From Aliishimia sp963678085 (GTDB lineage Bacteria > Pseudomonadota > Alphaproteobacteria > Rhodobacterales > Rhodobacteraceae), in assembly GCA_963678085.1 (NCBI GenBank), contig OY782680.1:248001-312000 (forward strand): a stretch of DNA of 64,000 bases, given 5' to 3'. Shown here one piece after another: positions 8,345 to 16,714 of the stretch. Under the pieces are notes generated by a model. It saw only the letters and a list, made by a program, of their open reading frames with translations, did no database searches and was not told the DNA's origin. The position numbers and the translations under genes were made by a program. The stretch's first letter is position 1, and every line of letters starts with the position of its first letter.

Positions 8345-10219
8345 GTGTTTCACGTGAAACATTACGATTATGATGTTCTTGTTATAGGCGCAGGGCATGC
8401 GGGTTCTGAGGCTGCGTGTGCTGCCGCGCGTATGGGCGTTAGAGTAGCGCTTGTTACTATGAAAGAGTCAGATATTGGGGCTCTTTCCTGTAATCCAGCG
8501 ATCGGTGGGCTCGGAAAGGGCCATCTCGTAAGTGAAATAGATGCGCTTGATGGGGTTATGGCTAAGGTTGCTGATGCGTCAGGGATTCAGTTTCGTCTCT
8601 TGAATCGGAAAAAGGGACCAGCCGTGCGCGGTCCACGCGCTCAAATGGATCGTAGCTTGTATAGGGCGAACATGCGAAAGCATTTGGCATCACACAGAAA
8701 TTTGCACATTTTGTATAGCCAGGTTACTGATCTGTTGATTAAGGAACAAAGGGTAAGGGGAATCGAGACCCAGGATGGTCAGAAGATAACTTCTAAGATT
8801 GTCATATTGACATCTGGCACCTTTTTGAGAGGCGTAATCCACATAGGGCAGGTAAAAACAGAAGCTGGCCGGATGGGCGATAGACCATCCAATCAATTGG
8901 CTGATAGGGTTCGTTCGATCGGATTGCCGTTGGGTAGATTGAAAACTGGTACTCCGCCAAGATTGAGCGCCAAGAGTATTGACTGGTCGAGATTGGAAGA
9001 ACAACCGGGTGACGATGATCCGGCCTTTTTTTCCGTAGATACGAAAGAGTTGATAAATCCGCAAGTTTCGTGCGGGATTACATATACCAATAAGAAAACA
9101 CACCAAATCATTGAGGATAATCTGAGTGAATCCGCCATGTATAGCGGTCGAATCGAAGGGGTCGGACCTCGCTATTGTCCATCGATTGAAGATAAAATTG
9201 TACGGTTCAAGGAAAAGGAGGCCCATCAGATTTTCTTGGAACCCGAAGGGCTGGAAAGTGACCTGATTTATCCAAATGGCATATCGACGTCATTGCCCGT
9301 AGAAGTTCAGGAAAAATATGTTCGAAGTATAGTTGGTTTAGAAAATGCCGAAATCATGCAACCCGGCTATGCGATTGAGTATGACTATATTGACCCTCGC
9401 TGCCTCACGTTGAATTTGGAGGTGCCGGAGATAGGTGGGCTGTATTTTGCAGGTCAGATCAATGGGACGACCGGATATGAAGAAGCAGCTGCGCAGGGAA
9501 TTGTAGCTGGGCTGTCAGCAGCATGCACCGTTCTGGAAAAAGAGATGCCTCGATTTAGCCGATCAAACTCATACATCGGTGTGATGTTAGACGATCTTAC
9601 GACGAAAGGGGTTTCCGAACCTTATCGAATGTTCACCTCTAGAGCCGAATATAGATTGTCTTTGCGTGTTGATAATGCGGATCAACGGTTAACACCAATA
9701 GGTATCGATCTCGGTTGCGTTAATAAAGAAAGAGAAGCTGCATTTATGCAAAAGTTGTCAGCTCTTGAGGATCTTAAGAGTCGGCTCAACGCCACTATCG
9801 TTCGTCATAAAGACCTAAGTGCTGCTGGAATTTCCACTAGCGCCGATGGGAAAAAGAGAAACTTGTATGAGGTGCTTTCATTTCCAGATGTGTTTTTCTC
9901 GGATCTGATTAGATTCGATGGTGATCTAAGCGATGTTCCGTCTGCGCTTTCGAAACAGGTCGAAATCGAGGCGTTGTATCAAAACTACATTGACCGGCAT
10001 GATCGGCAGATTAGAGCTTCTCAAAAAGACGAGTTGATTACAATACCGAATGACTTCGACTATACAGGCATCCCCGGTTTATCGAATGAATTGCAACAGA
10101 AACTGGCGCAAGTTCGCCCAGTGAACTTGGCCCAAGCTTCACGTATTGACGGTGTGACTCCTGCTGCATTAGCGCTATTGGCATCGCTCATAAAACGACC
10201 GAAGAAGAGCTTGGGATGA
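8345..10219 (+). CDS. mnmG: tRNA uridine-5-carboxymethylaminomethyl modification enzyme MnmG (GidA)
   Basis: A 624-residue FAD enzyme that partners MnmE in U34 modification of tRNA. The dinucleotide fold VLVIGAGHAGSEAACAAARMG is at about 12-32, followed by ALSCNPAIGGLGKGHLVSEIDALDG in outline, GQINGTTGYEEAAAQG near residue 375 and a C-terminal MnmE-binding helical domain. Translation starts at GTG 8345, and the first codons (FHVKH) are encoded by a perfect parS site. The stop overlaps the rsmG start (ATGA). Codon choice here is richer in A/T (AGA, ATA, TTG) than in the distal genes. Confidence 0.97.
   Translation: MFHVKHYDYDVLVIGAGHAGSEAACAAARMGVRVALVTMKESDIGALSCNPAIGGLGKGHLVSEIDALDGVMAKVADASGIQFRLLNRKKGPAVRGPRAQMDRSLYRANMRKHLASHRNLHILYSQVTDLLIKEQRVRGIETQDGQKITSKIVILTSGTFLRGVIHIGQVKTEAGRMGDRPSNQLADRVRSIGLPLGRLKTGTPPRLSAKSIDWSRLEEQPGDDDPAFFSVDTKELINPQVSCGITYTNKKTHQIIEDNLSESAMYSGRIEGVGPRYCPSIEDKIVRFKEKEAHQIFLEPEGLESDLIYPNGISTSLPVEVQEKYVRSIVGLENAEIMQPGYAIEYDYIDPRCLTLNLEVPEIGGLYFAGQINGTTGYEEAAAQGIVAGLSAACTVLEKEMPRFSRSNSYIGVMLDDLTTKGVSEPYRMFTSRAEYRLSLRVDNADQRLTPIGIDLGCVNKEREAAFMQKLSALEDLKSRLNATIVRHKDLSAAGISTSADGKKRNLYEVLSFPDVFFSDLIRFDGDLSDVPSALSKQVEIEALYQNYIDRHDRQIRASQKDELITIPNDFDYTGIPGLSNELQQKLAQVRPVNLAQASRIDGVTPAALALLASLIKRPKKSLG
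8346..8361. promoter_or_regulatory. parS site, perfect 16-bp palindrome at the mnmG start
   Basis: TGTTTCACGTGAAACA matches the ParB/Spo0J parS consensus at all 16 positions. It begins one base after the G of the GTG start codon, so it is both a centromere site and codons 1-6 of mnmG (FHVKH in translation). ParB binding is well established for this sequence in many bacteria. Confidence 0.93.
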
Positions 10220-10836
10220 GATCGCGATTTATTGGTGATGTTTCACGTGAAACACAAGGCTTGCTAGACGCGTATATTCTACTGCTGGAAAAATGGAACC
10301 CAAAGATCAATCTGATTTCAAAAAACTCTCTCCCGGAGGTAATAGACCGGCATATAAACGATAGTTTACAGCTTCTTGAATTTGAAGCGGATGCGGAAAA
10401 TTGGCTCGATCTGGGGTCAGGTGGGGGATTGCCAGGCATACCCGTAGCGATTTTTCTTAGGGATAAAACTGGCTTCAAAATGACCTTATTGGAAAGCGAT
10501 GCTAGAAAATGCGCCTTCTTAAGAACTGTCGGTCGGGAACTTGACCTACCAGTTTCAGTGGTGAATTCACGTATCGAATCCCATGCACCGCATAACGCTA
10601 TGACAATTTCGAGCCGCGCGCTAGCTCCGCTACATAAGCTCCTTGAATTTTCCCATCTGCATCTATCTCCTGAGGGTGCTGGATTGTTCCTAAAAGGCGC
10701 TAAATGGAAAGAAGAGCTTGAAGAGGCTCAGAAACTATGGAGTTTTGATTACGAGTGTTATAGCAGTAAAACCGACGAGAATGGTGTTGTGTTGAAAATA
10801 GGGAATATCAAGTCTTATGACACAGATAACAAATAA
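10216..10836 (+). CDS. rsmG: 16S rRNA (guanine527-N7)-methyltransferase RsmG (GidB)
   Basis: A 206-residue SAM-dependent methyltransferase that modifies G527 of 16S rRNA. The SAM-binding motif NWLDLGSGGGLPGIPVAIFL is at about 60-79, with the conserved DSLQLLE region upstream and ISSRALAPLHKLLEF in the C-terminal half. The first codons (DVSRETQ) include a second perfect parS. The start overlaps the mnmG stop by 4 bp, and the 3' end overlaps parA by 20 bp, so it belongs to the rho-parB run. Confidence 0.96.
   Translation: MRSRFIGDVSRETQGLLDAYILLLEKWNPKINLISKNSLPEVIDRHINDSLQLLEFEADAENWLDLGSGGGLPGIPVAIFLRDKTGFKMTLLESDARKCAFLRTVGRELDLPVSVVNSRIESHAPHNAMTISSRALAPLHKLLEFSHLHLSPEGAGLFLKGAKWKEELEEAQKLWSFDYECYSSKTDENGVVLKIGNIKSYDTDNK
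10239..10254. promoter_or_regulatory. parS site, perfect 16-bp palindrome inside rsmG
   Basis: TGTTTCACGTGAAACA matches the consensus fully. It lies in codons 8-14 of rsmG, about 1.4 kb upstream of parB and 1893 bp from the mnmG copy, so the two perfect sites form the core of the ParB loading region. Confidence 0.93.
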
Positions 10837-11635
10837 AGACGCAAAGGTAATCACTATTGCTAATCAAAAAGGCGGGGTTGGGAAAACAACCACAGCAATA
10901 AATCTTTCTTCTGCCTTAGCGAAGCGTGGCAAAGAGGTGCTCGTTATCGACTTGGACCCGCAGGGCAATGCCTCCACTGGGTTGGGGATCGAGCCAGAAG
11001 AAAGGGATTTGACCACTTTCGATCTGATCTTTGACAAGGACGTTGCCGTAGCGGACATAATTTGCCCTACAGAGTTTGAGAATCTCTATATTATTCCTGC
11101 AAATATTGATCTTAGCTCGGCAGATATGGAATTGATGTCAAACGAGCGGCGCAGCGTTCTATTGCGCGATGCTCTTCATCGCAGGCTGGTAAAAAACCTT
11201 GGTTTTGACTACATATTTATCGACTGCCCACCTTCACTCAATCTGTTGACTGTGAACGCAATGATCGCAGCCAACTCCGTTTTGGTGCCTCTGCAAGCTG
11301 AGTTTTTTGCTTTGGAAGGTCTATCTCAATTGATGTTAACCCTTCGCGAAGTGCGTCAGAGCGGAAATCCCAATCTACGCATCGAAGGCGTCTTGATCAC
11401 AATGCATGATTCTAGGAATAACCTTGCCCAACAGGTTGAAAAAGACGCACGCGACACCCTTGGGGACTTGGTTTATAAGACAACAATACCAAGAAATGTG
11501 CGATTAAGTGAAGCGCCCTCATTTTCACTACCGGTCATCGAATATGATAAAACTTCGAAAGGCGCCTTAGCCTATAAAAACTTGGCCGATGAGCTTTTGC
11601 AACGAGAAATCAAGAAAGAGGCAGAGCATGTCTAA
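10817..11635 (+). CDS. parA: Chromosome partitioning ATPase ParA (Soj)
   Basis: A 272-residue deviant-Walker ATPase that drives segregation of the ParB-parS complex. The signature lysine-containing Walker A is NQKGGVGKTTTAINLSSAL (about 16-34), Walker A' is VIDLDPQGNASTGLG (about 43-57) and Walker B is YIFIDCPPSLNLLTVNA (about 131-147). The R-rich DNA-binding patch near RNVRLSEAPSF is typical of chromosomal ParA. It begins inside rsmG and overlaps parB by 8 bp, implying translational coupling. Confidence 0.97.
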   Translation: MTQITNKDAKVITIANQKGGVGKTTTAINLSSALAKRGKEVLVIDLDPQGNASTGLGIEPEERDLTTFDLIFDKDVAVADIICPTEFENLYIIPANIDLSSADMELMSNERRSVLLRDALHRRLVKNLGFDYIFIDCPPSLNLLTVNAMIAANSVLVPLQAEFFALEGLSQLMLTLREVRQSGNPNLRIEGVLITMHDSRNNLAQQVEKDARDTLGDLVYKTTIPRNVRLSEAPSFSLPVIEYDKTSKGALAYKNLADELLQREIKKEAEHV

Positions 11636-12518
11636 ACTGGACAAGAAACGAGGATTAGGCAGAGGCTTGTCGGCCCTCATGTCAGATGTTCAGCTTGATA
11701 CCGAAGGCGCGGAAACGGCACCCGTCGTGCGGGACCGAGTTTTGCCCATTGACATGATCGAAGCGAATCCAAATCAGCCGCGAAAGTCATTTGCTATCGA
11801 AGATCTTGCGGATCTGACCGCTTCGGTTCGCGAAAAGGGGATTATTCAGCCGATCATTGTTAGACCAATCGGGTCGGACAAATATCAAGTCGTAGCAGGA
11901 GAACGGCGCTGGCGTGCGGCTCAGAATGCGCAATTACATGAAATTCCGGTTGTTATTCGTGATTTATCTGACACCGAGGTCTTAGAAGTCGCGATTATCG
12001 AGAATGTTCAGCGGGCAGACTTGAATCCGATCGAAGAGGCTCAAGGTTATCGACAGTTGATGGATAGTTTCGGTCATACTCAGGAAGAATTGGCGAAGTC
12101 TTTGGGTAAAAGCCGCAGCTATATCGCCAATCTGTTGCGTCTTATGCAGCTGCCCGAGGATGTGCAAACTCTGCTGCAAGAAAATAAGCTGTCCATCGGT
12201 CATGCGCGTGCGTTGATCACATCGGATAACGCATCGACTCTCGCAAAAAAGGTTGTCGAAGATGGTTTGTCTGTGCGCGCAACCGAAGCGCTTGCAAAAG
12301 GCCCTCAAGAACCCACGAATAAGGTCGCAAAGCAGCGCCAGCCAAAGCCATCAACCAAAGATGCCGATACAAAAGCACTAGAAGGCGATCTTTCAGCCGC
12401 AATTGGAATGCATGTGTCAATCGATCATGCGGCGAGCGGAGAAGGTGGGAAAATTACCATTAGTTATAAATCTCTCGACCAGCTCGATGACCTTTGCCGG
12501 CAGTTGAGTGGATTTTAG
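11628..12518 (+). CDS. parB: Chromosome partitioning protein ParB (Spo0J)
   Basis: A 296-residue CTP-dependent clamp that loads at parS. The N-terminus has the ParA-interacting motif KRGLGRGLSALM (about 6-17). The CTP-binding pocket includes GERRWRAAQNAQLHEIPVVI (about 91-110) and ENVQRADLNPIEEAQGY (about 125-141), and the helix-turn-helix is TQEELAKSLGKSRSYIANLLRL. A longer frame opens 39 bp upstream, but the ATG at 11628 has GAGG at a good distance and the expected N-terminus. Its targets are the parS sites at 4564, 8346, 10239 and 17673. It converges on hemW with overlapping stops. Confidence 0.97.
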   Translation: MSKLDKKRGLGRGLSALMSDVQLDTEGAETAPVVRDRVLPIDMIEANPNQPRKSFAIEDLADLTASVREKGIIQPIIVRPIGSDKYQVVAGERRWRAAQNAQLHEIPVVIRDLSDTEVLEVAIIENVQRADLNPIEEAQGYRQLMDSFGHTQEELAKSLGKSRSYIANLLRLMQLPEDVQTLLQENKLSIGHARALITSDNASTLAKKVVEDGLSVRATEALAKGPQEPTNKVAKQRQPKPSTKDADTKALEGDLSAAIGMHVSIDHAASGEGGKITISYKSLDQLDDLCRQLSGF

Positions 12519-13681
12519 GGAAGAAGCTTAAGCACTATTTGATTCAAAAGTGCAAACCACTGTGGGGAAACGCGAATTTTCCCCTCTGCTATTGTGATAG
12601 CACCAAGGTCGAACAGCTCTTCCAGCCCATTATATGATACAGAGAAGCCCGTTCGCGACTGTACCAATTCTAAATCAATTCCAGAAGACCGGCGCAACCC
12701 CATTGAGATCAACTCAACCGCATGATCCCTATCAGTGAGTTTTTCCCAAATTGTATTTGAATTTCCCTGCGCTGAGCTTAGCCATTTCATAGGGTTAAGT
12801 TCAGTCTCAGAACTCCAGCGAACCCCTCCAGTATCAGTAAATCGTCCATGTGCGCCGGGCCCAATGCCTAGGTAATCACCCCCGGCCCAATACATCATAT
12901 TGTGGCGCGAATAGTCATCATCTCGGCCAAAATTGGAGACTTCATAGGCAAAAAGACCATGATCAGCACATAAATCCCGTGTTAGCTCAAACATATCAGC
13001 TTGGCGATCTTCATCTGGTAATCCTTTAAGCAGACCTGACTCGAAGCGGTCGCCAAACGCTGTTCCCCTCTCAATTGTCAATGAATACAAAGACATATGA
13101 GAAAAACCCAAGGATAAAGCGTGTGTTAGCTCTTGCTCCCAATCCTTCAATTTCTGATCTTGCCGCGCATAAATCAGATCAAAGCTACAGCGATCAAATG
13201 TCGCCCTCGCAATGTCCAAAGCCTCCAAAGCCTCGCTTACAGAATGTAACCGCCCAAGACGCTTTAAATCTTGGTCGTTTAGAGCTTGAACGCCTAATGA
13301 TACACGATTGATACCGGCGCGGCGAAAGTCGGCGAATTTCTCATATTCCACAGAACTGGGGTTAGCTTCGAGCGTAATCTCAACATCGTTCTTAAATCGC
13401 CATGTTTCAGAGATCTTGTTCAATACCCGCTCTACCATCGCTGGGCGCATCAGGCTTGGGGTTCCGCCACCAAAGTAAATCGTGTGAATAAGCCGATCCT
13501 GGCAAAACTCTGCTTGACGCTCTAGCGCATCGCAAAACGCATTTGTCCAAGCGTCATAATCAATCGACTTGGCTACATAGCTGTTAAAATCGCAATATGG
13601 GCATTTAGCCTCACAAAAAGGCCAATGAATATAAATACTTAAGTCATTCTTGCTAAGCGGGTCAGGCAAAACTCTGCTCAA
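12515..13681 (-). CDS. hemW: Radical SAM heme chaperone HemW
   Basis: A 388-residue protein with the radical SAM cluster motif CEAKCPYCDFNSY (cysteines 23, 27, 30) and the phenylalanine-asparagine after the third cysteine typical of HemW rather than coproporphyrinogen dehydrogenase HemN. FGGGTPSLM and SLGVQALNDQDLKRLGR follow, with a C-terminal HemN-type domain. HemW binds heme and delivers it to respiratory proteins. The start overlaps rdgB by 20 bp, so it is the last gene of rph-rdgB-hemW. Confidence 0.93.
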   Translation of the reverse strand: MSRVLPDPLSKNDLSIYIHWPFCEAKCPYCDFNSYVAKSIDYDAWTNAFCDALERQAEFCQDRLIHTIYFGGGTPSLMRPAMVERVLNKISETWRFKNDVEITLEANPSSVEYEKFADFRRAGINRVSLGVQALNDQDLKRLGRLHSVSEALEALDIARATFDRCSFDLIYARQDQKLKDWEQELTHALSLGFSHMSLYSLTIERGTAFGDRFESGLLKGLPDEDRQADMFELTRDLCADHGLFAYEVSNFGRDDDYSRHNMMYWAGGDYLGIGPGAHGRFTDTGGVRWSSETELNPMKWLSSAQGNSNTIWEKLTDRDHAVELISMGLRRSSGIDLELVQSRTGFSVSYNGLEELFDLGAITIAEGKIRVSPQWFALLNQIVLKLLP

Positions 13682-14273
13682 TCAGCTTTTCAAACGCACG
13701 GGCTCTATGACTGATTTCATTCTTTTGTGCCCAAGACATTTCCCCGAACGTGATCTCGTACCCTTCGGGCACAAAAATCGGATCATAGCCATGGCCCTCA
13801 AGCCCGCGTGGGGGCCAAATCAGGTGGCCTTCGGCTATGCCCTCGTAAATTTCCTCATGATCATCGGGCCAAACCAGCAACAGAGTAGAACAAAAACGCG
13901 CGGTGCGGGGATGCGCGGCTTTCGCTTCTTCAAGTAGATTATGGGTTTTTTCCATCGCCATCATGAAATCACGCCCAGCGGGTGTTTCCGCCCAATCAGC
14001 CGTGTAAACACCAGGGGCACCGTCCAGAGCATCGACCTGAATCCCGCTGTCATCTGCCAAAGCAGGTAGGCCCGTCGCCTCCATAGCTGCCCGTGCTTTA
14101 ATTCGCGCATTCCCGACAAAGGTGTTCTCGGTTTCTTCAGGTTCCGGCAGATCAAAATCCTTAGCCCCTTTGACCTCAATATCATAAGGGGCCAGAATTT
14201 GCTGCACCTCTTCAAGCTTTCCCGCATTATGGGTCGCGAAAAGAAGTGTTTTGCCTTCGAAAACCCGGCTCAT
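13662..14273 (-). CDS. rdgB: Non-canonical purine NTP pyrophosphatase (XTP/dITP diphosphatase)
   Basis: A 203-residue HAM1/RdgB family enzyme that removes dITP, dXTP and ITP from the nucleotide pool. The signatures are FATHNAGKLEEVQ (about 12-24), ENTFVGNARIKARAA and ALADDSGIQVDALDGAPGVY (about 67-86), and the C-terminal GYDPIFVPEGYEITFGEM. The ATG overlaps the rph stop (ATGA), indicating coupling. Length and motifs are normal for the family. Confidence 0.96.
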   Translation of the reverse strand: MSRVFEGKTLLFATHNAGKLEEVQQILAPYDIEVKGAKDFDLPEPEETENTFVGNARIKARAAMEATGLPALADDSGIQVDALDGAPGVYTADWAETPAGRDFMMAMEKTHNLLEEAKAAHPRTARFCSTLLLVWPDDHEEIYEGIAEGHLIWPPRGLEGHGYDPIFVPEGYEITFGEMSWAQKNEISHRARAFEKLIEQSFA

Positions 14274-14983
14274 GCGGTGGCGCTTTTCTGGACTTCGACC
14301 AGTTCAGAGACACCTTTTTCAGCCAGATCAAGCAGGTTATTCATCTGATCCCGGCTAAAGGCAGCCCCCTCTGCAGACATTTGCACCTCAATCAGCTTAT
14401 GCGCGCCCGTCATGATGAAATTCCCATCCGTGCCCGCATCACTATCTTCGGGATAATCCAGATCAAGCACGGCTTGGCCCGCATAAATCCCGCAGCTCAC
14501 CGCAGCCACATGGTCTACAATCGGATCGCTCAAGACATCACCCGCTTTCAAGAGCTTTTGCACAGCCAGCTTCAGCGCAACCCATCCGCCCGTGATCGAG
14601 GCGCAGCGCGTCCCACCATCGGCTTGGATCACATCACAATCCACTGTGATCTGCCGCTCTCCCAAGGCAACCCGGTCCACGCCAGCACGCAGCGCCCGAC
14701 CGATAAGACGCTGAATTTCAACAGTTCTTCCACCCTGCTTGCCCGATGCTGCCTCGCGCCGCATCCGCGAATGGGTCGAGCGGGGCAACATGCCATATTC
14801 AGCCGTCACCCAGCCAAGGCCTGTTCCTTTAATAAACGGGGGCACACGATCCTCAATTGTGGCGGTGCAAATCACATGGGTATCGCCCATTCTGATCAAA
14901 CAAGAGCCCTCAGCGTGACGCGTTATGCCGGTTTCGATTGAAACATTACGCATTTCGTTTATTTTTCTGCCAGATGGTCGCAT
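14270..14983 (-). CDS. rph: Ribonuclease PH
   Basis: A 237-residue phosphorolytic 3'-5' exoribonuclease that trims tRNA precursors. It begins MRPSGRKINEMR and has the conserved GTGLGWVTAEYGMLPRSTHSR, RTVEIQRLIGRALRAGVD and DCDVIQADGGTRCASITGG. The frame is open for 27 further codons upstream, but the ATG at 14983 is preceded by GAGGG at an ideal distance and gives the standard family N-terminus, so that start is chosen. It is divergent from hrcA, with 87 bp between the two starts. Confidence 0.95.
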   Translation of the reverse strand: MRPSGRKINEMRNVSIETGITRHAEGSCLIRMGDTHVICTATIEDRVPPFIKGTGLGWVTAEYGMLPRSTHSRMRREAASGKQGGRTVEIQRLIGRALRAGVDRVALGERQITVDCDVIQADGGTRCASITGGWVALKLAVQKLLKAGDVLSDPIVDHVAAVSCGIYAGQAVLDLDYPEDSDAGTDGNFIMTGAHKLIEVQMSAEGAAFSRDQMNNLLDLAEKGVSELVEVQKSATA

Positions 14984-15070
14984 GATACCCTCATTCAAAT
15001 TGCAATTTCCGATACCTGGACGAGTCCCGTTGATGCAAGCCCGTTTCCAAATTTTATTGATCATAGCGCC

Positions 15071-16132
15071 ATGATTGATAGCCCGAACCTGCTTAATGAA
15101 ATGAATGATCGCTCCCGCGAGGTGTTCCGCCGCGTGGTCGAGGGGTATCTGGAATCAGGTGATCCGGTAGGTTCGCGCACGCTGACCCGTGAATTTAGTG
15201 AAAAGGTCTCAGCTGCAACGATCCGCAATGTGATGCAGGATCTTGAATATCTTGGCTTGCTGAACAGCCCCCATGTCAGTGCGGGGCGCATCCCAACGCA
15301 GCAAGGGCTACGCATGTTCGTGGATGGTATTCTTGAATTGGGCCTGCCCGATGATGAGGATCGCGAGCGGATTGATGCTACCTTGGGCGACAATTCCGGC
15401 GATGTGACGAAACTGCTGGATCGGGTTGGGTCCGCTCTTTCTGGTGTGACGCAAGGGGCGTCCTTGGTGCTTGCGCCAAAACAAGAGGCGGCCATTAAAC
15501 ATATCGAATTTATCCCTCTTGCGCAGGACCGTGCTTTGGTCGTTTTGGTTTTTGCGGATGGTCATGTGGAAAACCGGCTCTTTACACCGCCCTTGGGTCA
15601 AACCCCTAGCTCTATGCGAGAGGCCGCCAACTTTCTCAATGCCCTGATCGAGGGGCGCACCCTTAGCGAGCTGCAAAAGCTGTTAGAGCAAGAAATTTCA
15701 GCAAAACGGCAAGAATTGAACAGCCTGGCGAGCGAACTTGTAGAGCAAGGCCTGGCAGCATGGATGCAAGATGGCGAACAGGCCGAGCGGCTGATCGTGC
15801 GGGGGCGCGCAAATTTGTTAACAGAAGAGCAGGGCGAGGAACTAGAACGTATTCGAACCCTGTTTGATGACCTTGAACGTAAACGAGATATTGCCGAATT
15901 TCTGGATCTCACCGAAGAGGGCGAGGGTGTGCGCATTTTTATTGGTTCTGAAAACAAACTTTTTTCACTTTCGGGTTCCTCTTTGGTGGTTTCTCCATAT
16001 ATGAACGCTGACCGTAAGGTCGTGGGTGCCGTTGGTGTGATTGGCCCCACGCGCTTGAATTATGGACGCATTGTTCCGATCGTGGATTATACAGCGCAGC
16101 TGGTTGGACGGCTGCTCACTGACAGAAGCTAA
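15071..16132 (+). CDS. hrcA: Heat-inducible transcription repressor HrcA
   Basis: A 353-residue repressor with an N-terminal winged helix (NDRSREVFRRVVEGYLESGD, then SRTLTREFSEKVSAATIRNVMQDLE in outline), the HVSAGRIPTQQGLRMFVDG motif near residue 80 and a C-terminal GAF-like dimerisation domain ending VIGPTRLNYGRIVPIVDYTAQ. HrcA binds CIRCE operators of groESL/dnaK-type genes. I found no CIRCE element (TTAGCACTC-N9-GAGTGCTAA) upstream, so this operon may not be controlled by HrcA itself. grpE follows after 9 bp. Confidence 0.95.
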   Translation: MIDSPNLLNEMNDRSREVFRRVVEGYLESGDPVGSRTLTREFSEKVSAATIRNVMQDLEYLGLLNSPHVSAGRIPTQQGLRMFVDGILELGLPDDEDRERIDATLGDNSGDVTKLLDRVGSALSGVTQGASLVLAPKQEAAIKHIEFIPLAQDRALVVLVFADGHVENRLFTPPLGQTPSSMREAANFLNALIEGRTLSELQKLLEQEISAKRQELNSLASELVEQGLAAWMQDGEQAERLIVRGRANLLTEEQGEELERIRTLFDDLERKRDIAEFLDLTEEGEGVRIFIGSENKLFSLSGSSLVVSPYMNADRKVVGAVGVIGPTRLNYGRIVPIVDYTAQLVGRLLTDRS

Positions 16133-16141
16133 GGGGCCAAC

Positions 16142-16714
16142 ATGGCAGACGGAAAAAAAGAAGAAACACTGCAAACGCTGGATGAAATGTTGGAAGAGGC
16201 TATGGAGTTCGATGGCGATCTTCCTAGTGACGTAGCTGGCAATACTGAAGAATTAGAGGCTTTGCGTGCCGAGCGCGATGATTTCCAAGATAAGTTCATG
16301 CGCGCTTTGGCAGATGCCGAGAATGCGCGTAAACGGTCTGAAAAAGATCGGCGCGAGGCGGAAAATTATGGTGGTTCAAAGCTCGCGCGCGATATTTTGC
16401 CGGTTTATGACAACATGAAACGCGCGCTTGAAGCGGCCACAAAGATGGAAGGCGAAGACAGCGCCGCTCTGGTTGAGGGTGTTCAGCTCACCATGCGCGA
16501 GCTGCTTAATGTGTTTTCAAAACATGGGATCGTGCTCATTTCGCCCGCCGTTGGCGACCAGTTCAATCCACAAAAGCACCAAGCCATGTTCGAGGCACCA
16601 GTGCCCGGAACAAGAGCTGGTCAGATCATCGATGTAGCTGCTGAAGGTTTCATGCTGCATGACCGTCTTTTGCGCCCGGCGCAGGTTGGGGTTAGCTCAA
16701 CCCCGGCTCAGTAG
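16142..16714 (+). CDS. grpE: GrpE nucleotide-exchange factor for DnaK
   Basis: A 190-residue protein with an acidic N-terminus, a long coiled coil (about 35-80, LRAERDDFQDKFMRALADAENARKR in outline) and the C-terminal beta-domain signature MLHDRLLRPAQVGVS. GrpE speeds ADP release from DnaK and may act as a thermosensor through its coiled coil. It is co-transcribed with hrcA. Its last 23 bp overlap the 3' end of the convergent mutS gene. Confidence 0.95.
   Translation: MADGKKEETLQTLDEMLEEAMEFDGDLPSDVAGNTEELEALRAERDDFQDKFMRALADAENARKRSEKDRREAENYGGSKLARDILPVYDNMKRALEAATKMEGEDSAALVEGVQLTMRELLNVFSKHGIVLISPAVGDQFNPQKHQAMFEAPVPGTRAGQIIDVAAEGFMLHDRLLRPAQVGVSSTPAQ

Noticed and set aside
14984..15070. 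CIRCE operator between rph and hrcA
   Set aside because: I searched by eye for TTAGCACTC and GAGTGCTAA in either order and found neither.
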